NCBI GenBank assembly: GCA_029961685.1
Contig: JARWKL010000009.1
Span: 11,055,758 to 11,119,757 of the forward strand
Direction: 5' to 3'
Source: Aristolochia californica
Lineage: Eukaryota; Streptophyta; Magnoliopsida; Piperales; Aristolochiaceae
Length of the DNA stretch: 64,000 nt
Position 1 is the stretch's first letter. Each line of letters starts with the position of its first letter. The notes beneath the pieces are model-generated. The model worked only from the letters and a program-made list of their open reading frames with translations. It had not been told where the DNA came from and ran no database searches. Below are positions 1 to 11,241 of the stretch, piece by piece. Made by a program: the position numbers and the translations under genes.

Positions 1-190
1 TGTGTTGGTATGCACAATGGAAAGTGCGGTGTAAAGTACAAAGAGATTATTTATTAATAAAATATTTTTATATATTTGACTTTTAGAAAATTAAATTAAT
101 ATTAGTTAATTAATTAAATATAATAATTAAACAAATGCTTACTTTTATACTATTAAAATTTTAATCAAGGAAGGCCCACATATCCAAATG
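1..190. repeat. left edge of segmental-duplication copy 1
   Basis: AT-rich flank that matches 29647-29836 almost base for base. The first ~35 bases are the end of a 44-bp repeat unit seen in full at 29551-29682. The duplication probably continues left of the window. No gene is visible. Confidence 0.75.
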
Positions 191-556
191 TGATGGAAGA
201 TGGGTCCAAGCCCATAAGATATGGACTCACCATGATCACACGAGCTAGTGGGACCCACCATGATCACATGAGGTGGCATGATAAGTCCCACACAATAATA
301 AGTATTACAGTATTAGATTTATTATGGACACAAGTCTTGTAGAAGAGTTTTAGTTTAAAGTTATTTTAGTCATGTTAGTCTTCTTTTTATATTGGGTTAT
401 TTAATTATGCTAAGACTTATCAAGTGTTAAAGTTTGGGTGTAATTGGGATAAAGGTAGTTTAATTGTAAATGGACTCTACTACCTTCCTCTATTTGAGGT
501 TCATGCACTCTATTACAACAAGTCAATAAAGTATTTTTTTTTCCATAAATTCAACA
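191..556 (+). repeat. 5' LTR of element A (copy 1)
   Basis: 366 bp, ending AATTCAACA directly before the primer-binding site. The first bases read TGATGG; copy 2 at 29837 has TGTTGG, which fixes the boundary. Confidence 0.8.
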
Positions 557-568
557 TGGTCTCAGAGC
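557..568 (+). promoter_or_regulatory. primer-binding site of element A
   Basis: TGGTCTCAGAGC differs by one base from the usual initiator-Met-tRNA primer site TGGTATCAGAGC and abuts the LTR. Confidence 0.75.
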
Positions 569-911
569 AGGTTCTGTGTGTTGACTCGGTCAACCCATAG
601 AGATAATGTGATCATTTTTCTGATCTATTATCTCAAGCAGTTTAGCTTCGTATTTCTCTTTTTTTAGTCCCTATACTCATTATTTTATTTACGTTTTCAC
701 ATATATGCTGAGATTTTTATATTTCATATTATATATTGATGGAAAGATATTCGAGTCTATTTTCCATAGAAAAATGACTGTTTTCAATCGGAGTTATCTA
801 CAAAGAGAAATCAATATTTGAAGCAGCAAAGGTCAGATTACAAAAGAGGTTCATGCAGCAGTAGAAAGCTTCAACTTCCGAGCTATTTTATGCTATCAAG
901 AACGAGACTTT

Positions 912-1162
912 TGTTGAAACCATTGGGCTAAAAGGCTCGAACCTATTAGGAAAGCAACCCCACGGATCTTATATAAGGACTGGCCCGGTCGATACAAATA
1001 CAAATTCCAACACTCCCCCACACGGGAAAACCCGTGGACAAATTCACCAGAAAAACCCGGGACAAACTCCTGGAAAAACCCAGGACAAATTCAGCAGAAA
1101 TACCTGGGACAAAATTCGGTGGGAGCGGGACTTGAACTCGGGACCAACCTGCTTTGATACCA
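912..1162 (-). mobile_element. TRIM-like fragment in antisense at the left end of element D
   Basis: Read on the - strand it has a primer-site-like TGGTATCAAAGC (ends at 1162), a ~150-bp interior, a purine tract (GGGGGAG) and a ~101-bp LTR starting TGTTGGAATT and ending TTTCAACA (1012-912). That is the layout of a terminal-repeat retrotransposon in miniature. Its second LTR is missing. The - strand interior also contains a tRNA-T-arm-like stretch (GAGTTCAAGTCCCG). Confidence 0.6.
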
Positions 1163-1252
1163 TGTTCTTCTTCTTCTCTTCTCCTTCTCTCTTCTTCTTC
1201 TTCTTCTTTCTTGTTGATTTAAAGTTCCTTTCATGAGATCCTAAATTCTACA
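1163..1252 (+). repeat. 3' remnant of the 5' LTR of element D
   Basis: A pyrimidine-rich stretch (repeated TTC) ends in AATTCTACA immediately before a perfect primer site, as the end of an LTR does. The upstream part of the LTR is absent or replaced by the TRIM-like segment. Confidence 0.55.
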
Positions 1253-1264
1253 TGGTATCAGAGC
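1253..1264 (+). promoter_or_regulatory. primer-binding site of element D
   Basis: TGGTATCAGAGC, the standard initiator-Met-tRNA primer site of plant copia elements. Confidence 0.85.
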
Positions 1265-2154
1265 AAGGAGTTTAGGATCTCTTCATGGATTTATTATGAA
1301 ATCTGTTCAAGAAGTTGTAAAAGGAGTTCAGTCATAAAGAGATAAGTTCATTATCTTCTTATTTACATTTTTTTTTGTTCCTTTTTCTTATTTACATACT
1401 CCTTTTTACTGTTTTTCTTTACTTCTTGAATTTTGAGTCACATCAAGTCAAGATAAATCTTTATATGTTGTAAAGATTTAGTTCTATGACTAAATTGATG
1501 TTATAATCTTGACTCCTTGTAAATCAATTACAAGAGTGATCAAGATCATTTGTTGTTTGCATCTTATTAAGATTGATGGGTGAAATTCAATTACCTTTAT
1601 GTAATTTGGATCTATCTGATTTGAGGTAGAATTCCAGCACATGTTGCTGTATCTTCTCCTACTTTAGGTTGCTCATGGGTTTGTGTTGTGTTGTTGGATG
1701 CCCATTACATGTTTGATGAAATGCCAACAGCCATTTACCCTTTGTAGTTCAGTTTTTTTTAACTTCAACAATTGAATTTTTTTCTTATGTTGAAGTCTCC
1801 CATGAGCTGAAGATAAATCTCTTCCAAGTGTCTTGGTTTGTCATTAAATCTTCTCTAAATTTTTGTCTATTGCTCGTTTGTGTTGGAGTTTGGATTAAGG
1901 CCTAATCGGTTGCGTCTACTTTCTTCTCTTTGTTCTTATGAATACAAGAGAAGTTGAGTGATGGATGGATGTTATTATCACTTTCTAAAGGCACAATTTT
2001 TTTGATAATTTGGTTCTTGCCCTTGTGAAAGAAATTGGTTCTTGTTCTCTTTTGTTGGTGATTGATTTGGTCTACGGGTTCTTCAAATTACATAGAGTAA
2101 TTGTTCTTTGAAGAAGGCCTTTTCCCTTGACCTCCATATTTTACTTGCCTCATC

Positions 2155-5100
2155 ATGGAGATTGGATACAATAGTAATAAGAGTTATATACTCCGTATTA
2201 CTACAATTCCACTTAGAGGTCTCTCCAATTACATGAGCTGGTCACAATCAGTTCGGAGGGTTCTTATTACTCGTGACCTCTTGAGCCACGTTGTTAACTT
2301 TCCTCCTCCGATTAATGATGAAGATGCGTCCTACCACAAGTGGGTTAAGGATGATAACATGGTGATAAGTTGGCTCATTAATAGCATGGAAGAGCAGGTG
2401 GCCAACAATGTGGTCCACTTGGAAACCACCAAGAACATATGGAACACTTGTGCCAAGCTTTACTCAAGCACTGTTTCATTACAAAAAATATATGATGTCT
2501 TACAAAACATGCTGCATACGAAACATGGAGATAATATTCATGAATTTTTGGCAAGGTTTCGTGGTCTTCTTCAAGAATGGAAACTAGCTCAGCCATATTC
2601 CACTGATATTGCCGTTCAAGAACAACAAAGAGAAGCTTTGGCAGCAGCCATTTGCTTATCGAATATTAAACCATACCTTGAGGTGGCCAAAACTCAACTT
2701 CTAAGTTCTTCTGCTCTTCCATCATTCGATGATATTAGTGTTACATTACTTAGGATACCAGATCCATCCCCTCCTTCTCCTATTGATGCTCCATTGATGA
2801 TGTTCTCTGGCAATCGGGGAATATCTTTCTCATCCCGAGGACGGGGCAGAAATATGAGAGGGGGTCGAACTATGAGAGGGGCTGAAAATAGAGGTGGTAG
2901 AATGGGTCAGAATTCTTTTCGTACTGAGCCTCAACTTTGCACTTATTGTGGCCGTCAGAACCACCTTGTGGCATCATGCTTGAAACTTCATGGCAAGCCT
3001 GATTGGGCCACAGCTAACCCAGTCTCAGTTAACGTTGAGAAAAATGAAGATAAGGCTGAATCATCATCCGGAAATGTGACTCTTACAGCTGAGGACTATG
3101 CTACATTTCAGAAAATGAAGTCCTTCATGGAATCATCTATTCCCTCATCATCTACTGCTGCCACAACTATTGCCTCAGGTATGCTTTCTTCCTCTTCTTC
3201 CTCTTCCTCTTGGATCATCGACTCCGGGGCCTCCGAACATCTATCAGGTAACAAACATTTGTTGCAGTCCTTATCTCCTTGTTATCCTCATAAATTCGTT
3301 ACTATTGCTGATGGTACCCAAACCAAGGTCCTTGGCAAAGGTTCCTCCTCTCTTACTTCATCTATTCCCCTTCAAGATGTTTTGTTTGTTCCTCAATTTC
3401 CTTTAAATTTGCTCTCGGTTAGCCAATTGACCAAACAATTAAATTGCTCTATCACCTTCTCACCGTCTTCTTGTGTCTTTCAGGATCTCACTACGAAGTG
3501 GGTGATTGGTGGCGGCCATGAAAAGGGGAGTTTGTACTACTTCACTCTTCCACCATTAGCTGCATTATCGTCCACTACATCTGAGGCCCAACTTTGGTAC
3601 AACCGACTTGGTCATCCATCTACCCCTTCACTTCGTTCTTTGGTTCCATCTTTAAAAGGACTTTCTAATATCAGTTGTGAGGTTTGTCAATTAAGTAAAC
3701 ATGTCAGGAGTACATATTCTCCTCGTCTTACAACTACAAGTACTTCTCCGTTTGAGCTAATACATTCTGATGTATGGGGCCCTTTATGTGTTTCAAATAT
3801 TTCCCAAGTTAAATATTTTGTCATTTTTGTTGATGATTTTACTCGAGTGACTTGGTTATTTCTATTTAAAGAGCGTTCTGAAATTCTTCCTTTGTTTAAA
3901 AATTTTCATGCTATGGTCTTGACACAATTTGGGAAAAAAATTCAAACCCTTAGATCTGATAATGCTAAGGAATACATGTCTCATGACTTCAAATCATTTT
4001 GTGAGAGTAATGGGCTTATTCATCAAACATCATGTGCCTATACTCCTCAACAAAATGGTGTTGCTGAAAGGAAGAATCGTCATCTTCTTGAAGTTGCTTG
4101 GGGCCTCCTCTACTCCATGAAGGTACCCTATTTCTATTGGCCTCATGCTATACTTACAGCATGCTTTCTCATTAATAGGTTACCTTCATCAGCCCTTCAT
4201 CATAAAACTCCTTACTCTGTGTTATTTAATGGTGAAGATCCTTTTTCTCTTCCTTTGAAAGTGTTTGGATGTACATGTTTTGTTCATGTTACATCTCCAT
4301 ATAAAAATAAACTTGATCCTCGGTCTATGAAGTGCATTTTTTTGGGATACTCTCGTTCCCAGAAAGGTTATGTCTGTTATAATCCTACCCTTCGGAGGAT
4401 GTTTATCTCTAGGGATGTGACTTTCTTTGAGGACACTTCCTTCTACTCTTCCCATGATGCTCAACCAGGATGGACTTGTCCTTCTACTACTCCTTGTCCG
4501 CTTGTGCCGTTCAATCTTGAAGTGGATCCATCCCCTGATGCACCAGCCGTACCTTCACCTGTGGAGTTTTCAGATCCACCTGAGGTAAGTCCTTCTCCTC
4601 CTATGTATGGGCCTGAATTTGATACTCGCCCTATTGCTTTAAGAAAAGAACGTCGCTCATGTACCACTTCGCATCCTATCTCAAATTTTATGTCTCACCA
4701 TCACTTGTCTTCCGAGTGTTTTCAGTTTCTTATGTCCCTTTCTTCTTCTTCCGTTCCACAGTCGTATCAGGAGGCCCTGAGACATCCAGGATGGAAGGTG
4801 GCAATGGATGAAGAAATGCACGCTTTATATGAAAACCAAACCTGGTACTTAACATCACTCCCGAAAGGTAAAAGACCGGTTGGTTGTCGATGGGTTTTTT
4901 CGGTGAAACATAATCCGGATGGATCGGTTGCTCGTCTTAAAGCTTGATTGGTTGCTAAGGGCTATACGCAGTGCTATGGGATAGATTATGAGGAGACCTT
5001 CTCTCCTGTTGCAAAATTGAATTCGGTATGCATCATCTTATCTATTGCTGCTAACTCCTCATGGCCCGTCTATCACTTGGATGTTAAAAATGCTTTTTTA

Positions 5101-6282
5101 AATGGTGATATCAGTGAGGGAATTTATATGGTTCAACCACCTGGTTATGTGGTTGAGGGGGAGTCAGTATGTCGGTTAAAAAAGTCTTTATATGGGCTTA
5201 AGCAGTCCCCTCGGGCTTGGTTTGATAAATTTAGTCAAACACTCCTACGGTTTCGTTTTCATCGGTGCTCAGTTGATCATTCCGTATATTATAAAGATAC
5301 GGTCAAAGGGAAAATATTATTGGCCGTATACGTCGATGATATTATCTTAACCGGTGATGATGCTTTGAGCATACAAGAGGTGAAACAGATGATATGTCAG
5401 GAATTCAAGACTAAAGACCTTAGTATGCTTAAATATTTTTTGGGTATAGAAGTTCTTCAATCCAAACATGGGATAATATTGTCTCAAAGGAAATATGTCT
5501 TGGATCTCCTTGAAGAAACAGGAATGAAGGGTTGTAGACCAGTTGACACACCTATGGATACAAATGTAAAATTATGTGCCACAAATGAAGAAGATATTGA
5601 TATTGGCAAATATCAAAGACTCGTGGGAAAACTGATTTATCTCACGGTAACTAGGCCAGACATATCATATGTTGTAAGTATGGTGAGTCAATTCATGCAC
5701 AAACCACAAATTACCCACTGGCAGGCTTTAGAGAGAATATTACGTTATCTAAAAGGAGCTCCAGGAAGAGGATTGCTATATAAAAAACATGGGCACTTCA
5801 ATATAGAAGGCTTCTCAGATGTAGATTGGGCTGGATCTGATGATAGAAAATCTACATCAGGATATTGTACTTTGGTTGGGGGAAATTTGGTTACATGGAA
5901 AAGTAAGAAGCAAAATGTGGTTGCAAGATCTAGCACCGAAGCAGAATACAGAGCTATGGCCCATACCGTTAGTGAACTTTTATGGATTAGGACCCTTCTT
6001 ACCAAACTAGGTTTTTATAAAAAAGGTTCCATGAATCTGCATTGTGATAATCAAGCAGCTATTCATATCACTTCAAATCCAAATTTTCATGAAAGAACTA
6101 AACATATTGAGGTGAATTGTCATTTTATACGGGAGAAGTTTCAAACAGGAATAATCTCTCTCAAACATGTGTCATCTCAAGAGCAAATAGCTGATATTCT
6201 CACTAAACCCGTTACATCTAAAATCCTATCGTTTATATGTGGCAAGCTGGGTATTTATGATGTATTTTCTCCTTCAGCTTGA
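2155..6282 (+). pseudogene. Ty1/copia gag-pol polyprotein with one in-frame stop
   Basis: A single frame of about 1375 codons is broken only by a TGA at 4945-4947. Seen in order: a gag domain (residues ~10-230), an RG-rich stretch and CCHC zinc knuckle (C262, C265, H270, C275), an aspartic protease with DSGA (D356), and an integrase with an HHCC zinc-binding region (from H487) and a D539-D602-E638 catalytic triad with the canonical D-35-E spacing. Reverse transcriptase with YVDDI at 5329-5343 and RNase H (DWAGS, SSTEAEYRAM) follow. The order PR-IN-RT-RH defines Ty1/copia. The stop lies at the start of the RT core, so no full-length RT can be made without read-through. With only one break among ~1375 codons, the insertion looks young. 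The product would form virus-like particles and copy the element RNA. Confidence 0.93.
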
Positions 6283-6289
6283 GGGGGAG
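6281..6289 (+). promoter_or_regulatory. polypurine tract of element D
   Basis: GAGGGGGAG overlaps the pol stop codon and directly precedes a TGTTGG LTR-type start. Confidence 0.8.
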
Positions 6290-6455
6290 TGTTGGAATAT
6301 GGGCTCAAGCCCACGAGCTCAAGACAAGAAGCACACACGTCAAAGGAGTGGCATATGTGTAAAATATGGTACTTTCCATATTTTACACATATGCCACTCC
6401 TTTGACGTGTGGGCTTCTTGTCTTGAGCTTGTGGGCTTGATCCCATCTTCCAACA
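6290..6455. repeat. 166-bp near-perfect palindrome at the 3' end of element D
   Basis: Two arms of about 80 bp (6290-6369 and 6376-6455) are reverse complements with about four mismatches and a ~6-base loop. The outer ends are TGTTGGAA and TTCCAACA. It occupies the place of the 3' LTR: the left arm is the expected LTR start after the purine tract, and the right arm is the same sequence inverted. Confidence 0.9.
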
Positions 6456-6460
6456 ACTTT

Positions 6461-7513
6461 ATATGGAGAATTATATATAAAAATAAATATATAAAAGTCT
6501 ATTTTTTTAATTATTCAACCAATTCTATATCTGACTTTTTTATATGGAGATATTGATCTTGGAAGAGTCAATGGTCATGCTAGAAAAAGGGGAAAAAATA
6601 CTTAGTTCGGCATATACCCAAATATATCAGATTATATATCTCACTAGAAGTATATTTTATGAAAATAAATTATACTTTGATGAAAGGTATTTAAGTCTAG
6701 TTTTAGAAGGAGAAAATTTCATGTCAATCTGATCTATATTTAAGGATATATTCGCATTGGAAGAATTAAAGGTCATACTGGCATCCTGTGACTTTACAAA
6801 ATCCAAATTTAAGCCAATTGTTTTGCGTCACTTTTTGAGTTGTTGTTATTGATCAACTGTATCAAAAAAATATCTCACTTACCCCCTTTTTTGGTTACTA
6901 CATCTATGTTATTTAGTTCAAGATAGGAATATTACCATTACCTCCCAGCTTTAGGGAGAGAAGTACAAGAAAGAGGTATTTTATTCCATATGTTGTGGTA
7001 AGTTTCATGTGACCAATATATTCAAGAAAGGGGGAGCACAAAAGATGAAAATTTTGCATCTAAGAAGAAATTTTTTGCAGCAAAGAAAATTAAAGATAAA
7101 AAATCTTGACTCGCAGTAATAATTGTGGTAATTATTGGAGATACTTGATTCAACTCGACTCGATTCTATTTCTCTGGCTGGATTATTATTTTGAGGTATT
7201 CACAACATATTCCTTGGTCAACATATTAATTGGTACAGGTAATCGTATCAGATTATTTCATGGGTTTTTGCAAGGATTTTATTATTTTGGTTCATGTTAT
7301 ATGGGCTCGGGCAAATTTTAGCTGCACTTATTGTGTCTCTTTTGATGAGACATTATTATTGAAAAAGTGGTGGCCTCAGCATCCTATCTTCCTCTTTACC
7401 CATTACTTATTGGTTATTTGACAACCTTACTCCTACCATCCTTTATTTGACTCTTACATACTTCTTTGGGCCAACCTCTTGTGTGTTGCTTTGGTTGGGA
7501 GTTTAAGTCCATT

Positions 7514-7570
<57 letters not shown>

Positions 7571-8107
7571 GGGTATTTTATCACTGTCTTATGAATGACG
7601 GACATTACCCACTTATCAGGTCTTTTATTGTCGTCTTGTGAATAACAAGCATTTATCACGTATCAGTGCCCGGGTTGGGACACCGCGATGGAGGAGCTTA
7701 TTACTACATATATGTTACCCCCCATAAGTGGTAGTTATTACTCCTGCCACTTGAAAGTCATTGTCCTAGGGAGGGACACGGTGATGGAGGAGTTTTTTCT
7801 GCACTTCTGAGCTCTACGTATAAACCCACTACCTACAAAAGATAGGAGTGCCACTACCTGAGAATGATAGGAGTAGGCCTTATATCCAGCATGGGTTATG
7901 ACTGGAATATGGAGTGATGTCATACGGCTTGGAGTGATTTTACTCTCACTTATCTTATGCCAGTTGGGCCTCATGAAAGAGAACACCAGTGTGAGGGGGA
8001 GTGTTGGATGATATGGAGGACTACCATTTTATACGACAAGATCCTATACATCATTTGTAGCAAGATAGGAGTTCATAATGCTCTCTCGTCCCCAGTTTGA
8101 GGGGAAG
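6461..8107 (+). other. 3' interior of element A (copy 1)
   Basis: No coding frame of note. It matches 30552-32253. Around 7280-7370 it shares sequence in inverted orientation with the interior of element C (10500-10570). Two purine tracts followed by LTR-like starts occur at 7993-8001 and 8099-8107. Confidence 0.65.
7520..7567. repeat. (TA)n microsatellite
   Basis: An uninterrupted TA run of about 48 bp, also present in the paralogous copy at about 31610-31666. Confidence 0.95.
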
Positions 8108-8486
8108 TGTTGGAAGATGGGTCCAAACCCATAAGACATGGACTCGCCATGATCACACGAGCTGGTGGGACCCACCATGATAACGTGAGGTGGCATGATG
8201 AGTCCTACACAATAAGAAGTCTTGCAGAACCAAAATTATTATGGAAGCATGTCTCTTAGAAGAGTTTCAGTTTAAAGGTGTTTTAGTCATGTTAGTTTTC
8301 TTTTTATATTGAGTTATTTAATTATGTTAGGACTTATCTTTAAGTGTTAGAGTTTGGGTGTAATTGGGACAAAGGTATAGTTTAATTGTAATTGGACTCT
8401 ACTACCTTCCTATATTATAAATAGAGGTTCATGTACTCTGATTACAACAAATCAATGAAGTATTTATCTTTTCCATAAATTCAACA
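8108..8486 (+). repeat. 3' LTR of element A (copy 1)
   Basis: 379 bp from TGTTGGAAGATGGG to AATTCAACA, preceded by the purine tract GAGGGGAAG. A TATA-like TATAAATA lies near 8416-8423. Confidence 0.85.
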
Positions 8487-8756
8487 GTTATATAAAAAGG
8501 ATATTATAAAATATTTTTTATCTCAATATCTATTAGTAATATCAAAATAATATTAATTTATTAACTTAATATATAAAAATTAAAATATTCACACGAATAC
8601 TTACTTTTATAATATAAAAAAACTTAATGCAATTATTATATTAAAAGTGTTTAAATTATCACACTTAAACTAACGTATATTCGCAGTTATATTTGTTTAA
8701 ATTCATTACCCATTGTACTATGCTAACAACGTAATAATAAAAATAAAAAATAACAT
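8487..8756. other. AT-rich spacer between elements A and C
   Basis: Matches 32633-32902. It holds no gene or recognisable element. Confidence 0.6.
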
Positions 8757-9153
8757 TGTTGATTTTCAGGACTCCATGAATTTATCTCATGGAGAAAAAG
8801 GAAAAGAAATCGATTGGGAGAAAACTTGAGGAAGAAGGGTTATGGAATTGATGATCCTAACCCTCCCCCTGAATCTCTATTTATAGATTTATGAACCTAC
8901 TGTATTACAATAATACCCCTGAACTTAGGGTTTAGGGTTTTAACCCTAGAACTTTAACTTAATTACAATAATGCCAACTCTATGAAATGACTTTTTATTT
9001 ACATCCTGCCATCATTGTATGTGGGCCTATGGGCCTTTTCCTTGATCTGTGGGCCTTAAGCCCGTCTTCTATATCTCTTGGTTGCATGTCTTCCTTGGTC
9101 TTATGGGCTTGGGCCTTCCTTGGTCGTGTGGGCTTGGGCCCTATCTTCCAACA
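8757..9153 (-). repeat. 3' LTR of element C (copy 1)
   Basis: 397 bp with TG...CA ends on the - strand. It contains a TATA-like CTATAAATAGAG (- strand, 8889-8878) and a telo-box-like TTAGGGTTTAGGGTTTT at 8926-8942. Confidence 0.85.
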
Positions 9154-9909
9154 CTCCCCCTCAAGTTGGGGGTGAGCGAACAATATGAATTCCCAGCTTG
9201 CTGCAAATGATGTATAATATTTTTGTATAAAATGGCACATTTTCCAATATGCCTTCATCTTCCAACACTCTCCCTCATGCTGGTGCTCTCGTTCATGAGA
9301 CCCTGTTGGCATAATATCAGTGAGAGTAAATCACTCCTAACCACTAAGACATTGCTCCATACTTCAGTCATAACTCATGTTGGATGTAGGACATACTTTG
9401 TAGGTAGTGTGTCTATCGGAATTGCTCTGAAGTGTCCACCTCCACCACCGTGTCCCTCCACAGGACAACGAGTCTCAAGTGGTAGAGTAATATATGATAT
9501 TAATGGGGGAAAGTAACATAAATATAATTATAATTTCCTCCATCATGGACTTCCAACTTCAAATATTTTTTATATTTTTTACGGGGATGAAGTTCCGATA
9601 AAACAGAGTAAGCTCAGCCCAGGAACATCGTAACAACAATCAAGAAGATAGCCAACGCAGAACTTTATTTTAATACAAAGCTGATTTCGTCCCACCACAT
9701 ACTCTTAGAAAAGCTTCAATGGCTTCTGGACTTACAGAAGAAGAAACTAAAAATGAAAACGAACAGGGAATAGGTATTACTCTGGATGCGATTTGTTGCT
9801 GAAGAACACCTCTATTTATAGGTGATTTGTAGCACTGAATCGAGGAAGACAGCAGGGAGACAGCTACGGAAATAAGATAAAGGAAGCTTCCTTTCTCTTC
9901 CGGCGCCGA

Positions 9910-10110
9910 TGGATGCCTCTGTACCCTCCGTCCACTGGAACGGTCAGTACAGAGTCACCTCTATTTTTCGCTCCTTCCATTAATTCCCATTTACAGTTGA
10001 GTCCTTTTAATTTTTCGTTCATGCTTGGGTCTCCCTGGACCCCGTCGCCAAGGGGGCCAGCCCCCTTAGACCCGCGTCGGGGCTGTCGCCCCGAACCCCG
10101 CGTTCGTTTT
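9910..10110. other. GC-rich block with paired hairpins inside element C
   Basis: Around 10050-10105 there are two stem-forming stretches: AAGGGGGCCAGCCCCCTT and CGGGGCTGTCGCCCCG. It stands out from the AT-rich surroundings. Copy 2 has this block twice (34156-34851). The short frames in it are not convincing genes. Confidence 0.6.
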
Positions 10111-11241
10111 ACATTTTCTTCACAAATAACCATTGCGGTCACAATTTGACCTCATCAGCGTCAAAGCCAGAACTGTTAACTAATTTACTCACTCTCGACA
10201 TTGGCGCTCCTCATAATTGGGGGCCAGTGAATACATTAGATTGGCAATAATTCGTGAGAGGTGGGCATTGACACACTAACAATTCCTCCATCATGAACTT
10301 CCAACCAGAAATATTTTTGATCCTCTGTCATGGACTCCCAACCACAAATAATTTTGGTATTTTTTATTGGGATGAGGTTCCTCCGTCATAGACTCCCAAC
10401 CACAAATAATTTTGATATTTTTGACGGGGATATAGTTCCTCCATCATGGACTCTCAATCACAAATATTTTTTACAGGAACAAATAAATAATGGTATGAGG
10501 CTGTCTCTTCTTCAATAATAATATCTCATCAAAAGAGACACAATAGCAGCAGGTGAAATGGGCTCGAGCCCATTTAACATAACCCAGAACAGGAGTCACG
10601 CTCGGTTGGAAGGCTATTGGGTTAACTCGCCGGTCCGGGTTATGGGATAGCTCATGCACTGAACCAGTGCTCAGATAAAATTTCTTAACTGAGGAACCTT
10701 TAATTGGGAAACAGTGCCTTCTTCCCCAATCGAACAGAGCGGCAAAAAACTTTCTTCGTCCAGAACCGGCAACAGTAGGATAGTGATGGCTGAGCAATGG
10801 CTGGAGATCCTTATGAATAGAGCAAGATCGAATCAAGATCAGAAATAATCTTTCCGGAATAAAATAGCAGAGAAGATGGACACACAGAGATTTCCTCGGT
10901 GTCTCAGGCTGTTTCTGTGGCAAAGAAAATAATCTAGCGAAGAACTTGTATAATCAACAAGACATGCTCTTTTTGGAACTTTTTTGAGTTGCCTTAAAGC
11001 AGGTAAAATCAAATCAAGATCTTCCCGAAATATATGATTGGTAAGATGACTGATTCGAGCTTACTGGTGCTTTCCGAAAAAATATTTCCAACAGAAAACA
11101 TGTTGGCTGGAAGATAATAAGCAACAACAAAATAATTCTGGATGGTGACTATTGATTTCAAGAACGATATTACGGTTATTGGAATGACAGTGGTGGAGAT
11201 TTCTAGCAAGATTTTTCCATCTCTCCACGAGAAATGGAACC

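Larger units (their letters stand above)
912..6455 (+). mobile_element. element D: Ty1/copia retrotransposon nested in element A
   Basis: 5544 bp flanked by the perfect 5-bp duplication ACTTT (907-911 and 6456-6460). The paralogous locus near 30547-30551 has a single ACTTT and no insertion, which proves a precise integration after the segmental duplication. It contains a primer site (1253-1264), one long gag-pol frame (2155-6282) and a purine tract (6281-6289). The two ends are not matching LTRs. The left end holds an antisense TRIM-like segment and the right end is a 166-bp palindrome, so the inserted unit is chimeric. Confidence 0.85.
191..8486 (+). mobile_element. element A, copy 1: non-autonomous copia-type LTR element hosting element D
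   Basis: The 5' LTR (191-556) and 3' LTR (8108-8486) have TG...CA ends and are related but clearly diverged. A primer site follows the first LTR and a purine tract precedes the second. Without the nested insertion 912-6455 the interior is about 2 kb and has no gag or pol reading frame, so the element must have depended on enzymes from elsewhere. The paralogous copy is 29837-32632. The flanking five bases (AAATG and GTTAT) do not match, so the two LTRs may come from different insertions or the target duplication has decayed. Confidence 0.75.

Noticed and set aside
1100..1165. tRNA gene on the - strand
   Set aside because: A T-arm-like GAGTTCAAGTCCCG and a primer-site complement are present, but no D or anticodon arm folds. 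It fits the start of a TRIM interior.
191..8486. matched target duplication for element A
   Set aside because: The flanking bases AAATG and GTTAT differ in both copies, so no target duplicate can be claimed.
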